Of a stretch of DNA of 37,598 nt, positions 33,006 to 37,598 are shown one piece after another. Position numbers and translations under genes: made by a program. The DNA is taken from positions 1 to 37,598 of the forward strand of contig QMZG01000001.1 in NCBI GenBank assembly GCA_003663045.1, written 5' to 3'. This stretch comes from Candidatus Altarchaeales archaeon (lineage in GTDB: Archaea; Altiarchaeota; Altiarchaeia; IMC4; QMZM01). How positions within the stretch are numbered: position 1 is the first letter of the stretch; every line of letters begins with the position of its first letter. The notes under the pieces were generated by a model. The model made no database searches. It worked only from the letters and a program-made list of their open reading frames with translations, and had not been told where the DNA came from.

Positions 33006-34226
33006 ATGGATGCGATAATTTTAGCGGCGGGTGAAGGTACCAGGCTGAGACCATTGACCTCCACCAGACCGAAGCCCATGTTGCAGGTTGCTGGAAAGAC
33101 CATATTGGAATGGGATCTGGAAGCATTGGCCAGGAACGGATTCAATAAAGCGATAGTTGTTGTTGGTTATAAAAAAGAGGTCATAGTTGATTATTTTGGT
33201 AAAAAATTTAATGGAATCAAGCTGGAATATGTAAATCAGAGGGAGCAACTTGGAACTGCTCACGCCGTCTCGATGGCTGAAGGTAAAGTAAAAAAAGAAT
33301 TTCTGGTTATGAATGGTGATCTCATCGTATCCGAAAAACTGATCTCTAATTTTATCAAGGATCATAAAAAGAATAAATCCGAGAATAGCATGTGCTTGGT
33401 TGATGTCAAAGATCCTTCTGAGTTTGGAATTGTGCAATTGAGAGGGTTCTTAGTAAAAAAAATAACAGAGAAGCCAAGGGAATCAAAGAGTAGATTGGCA
33501 AATGCCGGGATATATGTCTTCAATGAAGAAATCTTTGGTGCAATAAGAAATGTAAAGAAATCAAAGCGCTTGGAATATGAACTGACCGATGCTATTAAAA
33601 CCTTAATTCCGGAGAAGAGGGTTCATGGTTTTAAAGCAAAGGGTATGTGGATCGACATAGGAAGACCCTGGGATCTATTGGGGGCAAATGAAACCATTCT
33701 CAATGAAATGAAACTGAAAAAGGATAAAAGGGTAAAGATCGAGAAATTTGCGGTAATCAAGGGGGATGTTCATATCGGAAATGGAACCCTGATAAGATCG
33801 GGTTCATACATAGAAGGCCCCTGCTATATCGGAGAAAATTGCATCATAGGACCCAACTGTTACATAAGACCCTGCTCCTCGATAAAGGACAATGTGCATA
33901 TCGGAAATGCAGTAGAGATAAAGAATTCCATTATCATGTCTGGAACTAATGTTGGACATCTATCTTATATAGGAGACAGCATTATTGGAGAAAATTGTAA
34001 CTTCGGTGCTGGAACCAAGGTAGCAAATTTAAGGGTGGATAATGATGAGGTCAGAATAGAGATAAAAAATAAACTCACAAGATCTGGGAGGAGAAAATTC
34101 GGTTGCCTAATGGGGGATAACGTCAAAACTGGAATTAATGTTTCCATAATGCCTGGAAGATCTATCTATCCCGGGGCGTATGTTGAAGCCGGTAGTGTTG
34201 TTAGAAATACTATTTATAGTGAATAA
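33006..34226 (+). CDS. Bifunctional sugar-1-phosphate nucleotidyltransferase / acetyltransferase (archaeal GlmU-like)
   Basis: The 406-residue protein has an N-terminal nucleotidyltransferase domain (GEGTRLRP near 9-16, EKPRESKS near 157, GMWIDIGRPWDLL near 214) and a C-terminal left-handed beta-helix of hexapeptide repeats from about 245 (IGNGTLIRSGSYIEGP, IGENCIIGPNCYIRP). This matches archaeal enzymes such as ST0452 of Sulfolobus, which make glucose- or N-acetylglucosamine-nucleotides and acetylate amino sugars. A ribosome binding site GGGTGA lies 6 bases before the ATG. It should use hexose 1-phosphate from the mutase at 29826 to feed glycan synthesis. Confidence 0.92.
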   Translation: MDAIILAAGEGTRLRPLTSTRPKPMLQVAGKTILEWDLEALARNGFNKAIVVVGYKKEVIVDYFGKKFNGIKLEYVNQREQLGTAHAVSMAEGKVKKEFLVMNGDLIVSEKLISNFIKDHKKNKSENSMCLVDVKDPSEFGIVQLRGFLVKKITEKPRESKSRLANAGIYVFNEEIFGAIRNVKKSKRLEYELTDAIKTLIPEKRVHGFKAKGMWIDIGRPWDLLGANETILNEMKLKKDKRVKIEKFAVIKGDVHIGNGTLIRSGSYIEGPCYIGENCIIGPNCYIRPCSSIKDNVHIGNAVEIKNSIIMSGTNVGHLSYIGDSIIGENCNFGAGTKVANLRVDNDEVRIEIKNKLTRSGRRKFGCLMGDNVKTGINVSIMPGRSIYPGAYVEAGSVVRNTIYSE

Positions 34227-34240
34227 AAAAGCTAATAAAA

Positions 34241-34717
34241 ATGCAATTCAGAGACCTAAACAAGATCCTGATTACATCAATCTTGATTTTATACCTGAGC
34301 AGTTTTGCAGCCGCGGAGGATAAACTAAAGCCCGTTTTGGATGAAATCTATGGTGTTATAAAAACAATTGCTGGAAAATTGAGAGATATATTCTTTTCTT
34401 TCTTTCCCTCATTTGAAGATTATCTAATCGAGACAATGGATTTTATTGATAAAAATTTTCCCATTATGAAGGACTTTCATTGGATAATCTATCTGGCAAT
34501 ATTTTTTGCTGTAATGGCGATACTTTCAAAATTATGGGAAATCTCGAGGTATTATATAATAAATTCGGTCATTGGTATAATTCTGCTCTTGATATTGATC
34601 CATATCTTGGAGGTAAAAATTAAGATAACACTACTGACATTGATCATTGCAACCCTCTTCGGGGTTCCAGGGATTTTATTTATCCTGATACTGCATTACT
34701 GTGGGATTGTTATTTAA
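34241..34717 (+). CDS. Membrane protein with BofA-like C-terminal domain
   Basis: The 158-residue protein has a signal-like helix (about 9-25, ending SSFAAAED), an outer helical segment, a second helix near 83-100, and a final pair of hydrophobic segments with INSVIGIILLLILIHI and KITLLTLIIATLFGVPGIL. The latter pattern (N-S-x-x-G-x-x-L-L-L-x-x... and T-x-x-x-x-x-x-G-(I/V)-P-G-(I/V)) matches the BofA domain, known from the pro-sigma-K processing inhibitor in Bacillus; archaeal copies are of unknown function. It lies 14 bp after the nucleotidyltransferase gene and probably shares its transcript. The transposase remnant begins just after it. Confidence 0.7.
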   Translation: MQFRDLNKILITSILILYLSSFAAAEDKLKPVLDEIYGVIKTIAGKLRDIFFSFFPSFEDYLIETMDFIDKNFPIMKDFHWIIYLAIFFAVMAILSKLWEISRYYIINSVIGIILLLILIHILEVKIKITLLTLIIATLFGVPGILFILILHYCGIVI

Positions 34718-34773
34718 TCCGAGTGGTAATTCATTTGAAATTGCTCAATAACTTGTGGGATTAATCATTGCTT

Positions 34774-35611
34774 TTATGCTATTCTTCCGTACTCGCTTCT
34801 CGTTCCGTAGCTGATCTTCTTCTTGATTACGAGTTCTCTTAACGCTATCTCTACCGGATTATTATGCAGTGATATCGTCAATGCTATCCTTTTGTCCAGT
34901 TCCTCATAATCCGTTCTGGTGGAAAATAACTCCTCAAACTGTCGTTCCAGAAACTCCTTTTGCCTATCATCTGGATTTTCCTTGTATTCCTTAAGTTGTT
35001 CGTAGAACTTCCAGATATCTGTAAGGAAGTCGTGGAGTTTGATACGGCGCCATTCTAAAAAGGGATTAAGCTTCCTGTAGTACCTTATTTCATGTATCCA
35101 ACATAATGCATGTAAGATTGCAACACCCCAGAACTGTTTTGCATCGTCAGAGATCATGATCTTTTCGATCTGTTCATCCTTGCTCAACCCGAGGATAGCA
35201 TGCACATAATGATTCATACCCTTGTGTCTTGCACCTATGTCATCTATATGAAAATACTCTGAGGATTTCATTCCAGCCTTGAGAATATTATCCTTTTCCA
35301 TCCTTTTCCAGGGTAAACTCCTCTCTATTCGTCTTGGTTAGAAATTGGATATCTGACCCTGGGATATAACGGCTCCGTTTTCGTTTAACATCTCCCAGAT
35401 TTTCTTTTCAGAAACTCTGCACGCAATAGAGATAGACTACGAATGCCTTTATTTAATAACGCTCCAACCTGTATTCTGTGTTATTGGTCTCAAATATGAT
35501 ATCCTGTACAACTACGCTTCTATAACCCTTATGTTTTGCATCCGGTGGAAGTATGCCTGGATCAACCCTTCTAACAGCTTTCTTATCCTCAAAATCTATT
35601 CTTCTGAATTA
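34774..35611 (-). pseudogene. Decayed IS66-type DDE transposase
   Basis: Read from the right, the minus strand encodes, in three frames, RIDFEDKKAVRRVDPG, PPDAKHKGYRSVVVQDII, RVSEKKIWEMLNENGAVIS and, in the last and longest open piece (35301 to 34774), HIDDIGARHKGMNHYVH, ALCWIHEIRYYRKLNP and LHNNPVEIALRELVIKKKIS. These are characteristic of IS66-group transposases, with D-D near the first piece and a final E in the LHNN region. The frames break at a stop at 35453-35455, at one before 35418, after TTC at 35341 (one base missing), and at a 10-base tandem duplication at 35291-35310. About 15 residues also appear to be missing before LHNN. It is therefore not functional. Confidence 0.85.
35291..35310. 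repeat. 10-bp tandem duplication inside the transposase remnant
   Basis: TCCTTTTCCA occurs twice in a row. Removing one copy restores the reading frame between TLEKD and NILKAG of the transposase, so the duplication arose after insertion and is one of the inactivating changes. Confidence 0.85.
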
Positions 35612-35935
35612 AGGGATAGTATTTCTTTGGGTATAACCAAGAGACTGCGGCTTAAAACACCGCATTTGGATTTATCTTTAAAACGATGAAGTTTCTGCGG
35701 CTTCCTACACTCTATCAGATGATACTAAATAGTATTTTTGCTTCGACACTTAATAAATAATACAACTTCTCCCCAAAATAGGAGAGGAGCCTATATTTTT
35801 GTACATTCAAGTTAAAATACTTTTAGTCCACTGGATATTGAGCATGTTCAACTAGATAGTATTTGTCGCAAAGAAAAATGGCAAGTGGTACATCGTGCGG
35901 GGAATATGGTAATCAACTTCCAAAATTGGAATAAC
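35612..35935. other. Non-coding stretch with the degraded end of the transposable element
   Basis: No gene is visible here. It holds further degraded transposase-like codons just left of 35640, two copies of CTGCGGCTT (35645-35653 and 35694-35702), a near palindrome ATACTAAATAGTAT at 35722-35735, and the hairpin-like TTCTCCCCAAAATAGGAGA near 35766-35784. A related ACTAGATAGTATTT lies at 35851-35864 just before the lipoprotein gene. The terminal repeats of the former element could be within this stretch, but I cannot fix its boundary. Confidence 0.4.
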
Positions 35936-37108
35936 ATGAAATCTAAAATTCTAATCTTCGGGGCAGTCTATCTGTTAGCTTTTACTTTAGGGTGTGTGCA
36001 ACAACCGGTGGAGAAGACAATCACTACTATACAGACGACAAGCACAGTAAGCATCCAGAGTTCACTCTGTCACATACATATAGAGGAATTCACCTCAAGA
36101 GAGAAGCCAGAATACTATGTATTCGAAGGTATAAATCAAAAGGAGGTAATATTGAATGCTATCAATGAAATTAAAAAGAATTCAAAGAGAGATTATGATA
36201 TGGTATGCAGATATGGAAATAAAATCCTGATTAGACCAGATGAGATAGTTTTGAAAAAATGTTCAGTGCAAGGAACGCCATCAGAAGCCTGCTATGATCA
36301 AAAAGAAAAGGCAATTTATTTAAGTTATCGTCCGCTGCTAAACCCTAAACGATTACCCTCTATATTAGTTCACGAGTCATGTCATGGAATGGAACTTGAA
36401 ACAACAGGCCATACCAGCGAAGGATCATGCATAAAAAGGGAGATGCTTTACAAGGCATCTTCCGAGAAGAAATCCTTTTATTGCGAAAAAGAGATTGTTA
36501 CCAGCAGTTATTATCATGATAAGGGCCATATTTGGCATATTAAGGGTGTATGTACCTTCATTAACGATGAAAATAAAGATAGAACAATCTGCGTTGTGGT
36601 ATACTCTAAAGATGGTGAAAAAGTTGTCAATCAAACTAAGGTATGTTCCTACACACCCGCAGGTAAAACCTCCAAAAAGAAATTCTATATAAGTAGTAGG
36701 TCAAATTCGTTGGAATTCAGGGAAGTTACGAAGGATACAGAAACATCAACTCAAACGACAAGTACAGTAGAAACTATACATGTCGTTAGCACAGCACTTG
36801 ATGTCTCTGGGTGTGAGAGGATAGATAACCAGGAGAGTAGATATATGTGTTATTATGCTGTGGCAAAAGTACAAGATAACCCCGCCATATGTGAGAAAAT
36901 AAGCGATCAAAATCTGTTATACTGCTGTAAGGCCGTAACAAAAAAAGACCCAGATATATGTGAGATGATAGAAGATCAAGAGAATAAATACTGGTGTTAC
37001 TCCAGAGTAGCAATAGTAAAAAAGGATCAAAGTATCTGTGAAAAGATAAAGAGTCAAGAAGGGAGAGATCACTGTTATCAGGATGTGGCAAAGAGTAGGT
37101 TAACATAG
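35936..37108 (+). CDS. Lipoprotein with HExxH zincin motif and C-terminal cysteine repeats
   Basis: I start at the ATG 35936 (390 residues), since it opens a lipoprotein signal peptide (MKSKILIFGAVYLLAFTLGC, lipobox cysteine C20); a GTG at 35885 would place 17 residues before it. A threonine-rich linker follows. LVHESCHGMELE near residues 144-155 holds H-E-x-x-H, and the glutamate in TSEGSC about 14 residues on could be the third ligand of a gluzincin-type zinc protease. After another threonine-rich linker come about four repeats of the pattern C-(E)-x-I-x-(D/S)-Q-(E)-x-x-x-x-(C)-Y, known from surface proteins of several uncultivated archaea. It is probably a membrane-tethered extracellular peptidase. 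I do not know a named family for the whole. Confidence 0.75.
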   Translation: MKSKILIFGAVYLLAFTLGCVQQPVEKTITTIQTTSTVSIQSSLCHIHIEEFTSREKPEYYVFEGINQKEVILNAINEIKKNSKRDYDMVCRYGNKILIRPDEIVLKKCSVQGTPSEACYDQKEKAIYLSYRPLLNPKRLPSILVHESCHGMELETTGHTSEGSCIKREMLYKASSEKKSFYCEKEIVTSSYYHDKGHIWHIKGVCTFINDENKDRTICVVVYSKDGEKVVNQTKVCSYTPAGKTSKKKFYISSRSNSLEFREVTKDTETSTQTTSTVETIHVVSTALDVSGCERIDNQESRYMCYYAVAKVQDNPAICEKISDQNLLYCCKAVTKKDPDICEMIEDQENKYWCYSRVAIVKKDQSICEKIKSQEGRDHCYQDVAKSRLT

Positions 37109-37156
37109 CCATCTTTGGATGAATAGGTATCACCCCTTAGTTTTTTATTATGATCA

Positions 37157-37573
37157 TCACATATAAAACGCTAATCCAAACAATGCGATCATGATCAGAT
37201 AGATCACAACACCGATAATAATGCTAACAATCCATGTGATAACTGCTTTAGTATATGTTGTATAAAATACTGATTTGATGATCCACACACTTAAAGATGC
37301 AACTAAAAGAAATCGTAATATTAACAGTATCCATGAAATTGGGGTAATTAAGCCAATGGAACCACCCATAAAGAAGAAATCAATGGACAATAAACTAAAT
37401 ATGATTGATGAACCAGATAAAACAATAACCTCGGCGACTGCGCATGTAATCCCTTTGCTGTATGTAACTTCTTCGATACTGGCAATGTAGGCACCTACCC
37501 ATAAAATAGCTGCCCTTATGAGTACTCCTATTATTAGTACTATCGGAACTAACAGTAGATAAGATAGCAGCAT
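37157..37573 (-). CDS. Four-helix membrane protein, unknown function
   Basis: I do not recognise this 138-residue protein. It is mostly hydrophobic with four predicted helices (about 4-27, 43-65, 76-98 and 112-137), separated by short loops with few charges; the loop after the first helix carries EEVTYSKG and the one after the third is KSVFYTTYTK. No catalytic motif is visible. AAAGGT lies just before the ATG at 37573. The frame is uninterrupted and its topology sensible, so I take it as real. It is convergent with the lipoprotein gene and its promoter lies near the right edge of the window. Confidence 0.6.
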   Translation of the reverse strand: MLLSYLLLVPIVLIIGVLIRAAILWVGAYIASIEEVTYSKGITCAVAEVIVLSGSSIIFSLLSIDFFFMGGSIGLITPISWILLILRFLLVASLSVWIIKSVFYTTYTKAVITWIVSIIIGVVIYLIMIALFGLAFYM

Positions 37574-37598
37574 ACCTTTGAATTGAGCAGGTATAGAC

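Noticed and set aside
33021..33437. Minus-strand 138-codon frame opposite the nucleotidyltransferase gene
   Set aside because: It lies wholly within the GlmU-like coding region and has no domain or start signal.
35611..35700. Intact transposase N-terminal zinc finger upstream of the remnant
   Set aside because: Only scattered codons (for example PKKYYPLIQKNR) can be read, across different frames and without the CxxC pairs.

Overview
The window comes from an archaeon, most likely a euryarchaeote-grade lineage with an AT-rich genome. It carries an archaeal histone, ribosomal proteins L44e and S27e, archease, archaeal-type TruD, a geranylgeranylglyceryl phosphate synthase for ether lipids, two PAC2 proteasome-assembly-chaperone homologues, and TATA-like boxes with GGTGA-type ribosome binding sites. 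There is no tRNA, rRNA or CRISPR array that I can see. I cannot name a genus from the sequence alone.

Left part (1-9371), cell-surface region. After the 5' end of a B12/radical-SAM type gene leaving the window and a lone GT2 glycosyltransferase comes a tightly packed minus-strand operon (9143 down to 1246). It encodes a cysteine-rich, threonine-linker surface protein with a PIN-like cytoplasmic tail, a processive-type GT2 enzyme, a GT4 glycosyltransferase, and a 1259-residue membrane protein that joins a GT-C-like multispanning part to a polysaccharide-deacetylase-like part. This looks like assembly of a surface glycan or glycoprotein. An AT-rich 68-bp tandem repeat lies upstream.

Middle part (9372-18896): a small membrane protein, CPBP protease, Ca2+/Na+-type exchanger, a tiny NifU-tail-like ORF, a PAC2 / Hsp20 / MFS run facing a second PAC2 gene, a PflX-like radical SAM protein, a histone-led three-gene operon, a DUF3352-like membrane-anchored protein, a compositionally odd 59-codon ORF, and the ether-lipid synthase.

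Right-centre (18919-28735): a CBS-ParB regulator, then a five-gene run of coiled-coil and membrane proteins with a MoxR ATPase and a DUF58 protein, which is the best candidate here for a poorly described system. Next are an OMP-decarboxylase-superfamily enzyme with a stomatin, a DRE-TIM acyltransferase with an altered signature, a GT4 glycosyltransferase and an AglD-like flippase-family protein.

Right end (28736-37598): rpl44e-rps27e-archease, phosphohexomutase, MazG-like pyrophosphohydrolase, TruD, a GlmU-like nucleotidyltransferase and a BofA-like membrane protein. A decayed IS66-type transposase with readable frameshifts separates these from a HExxH lipoprotein with cysteine repeats and a final four-helix membrane protein.
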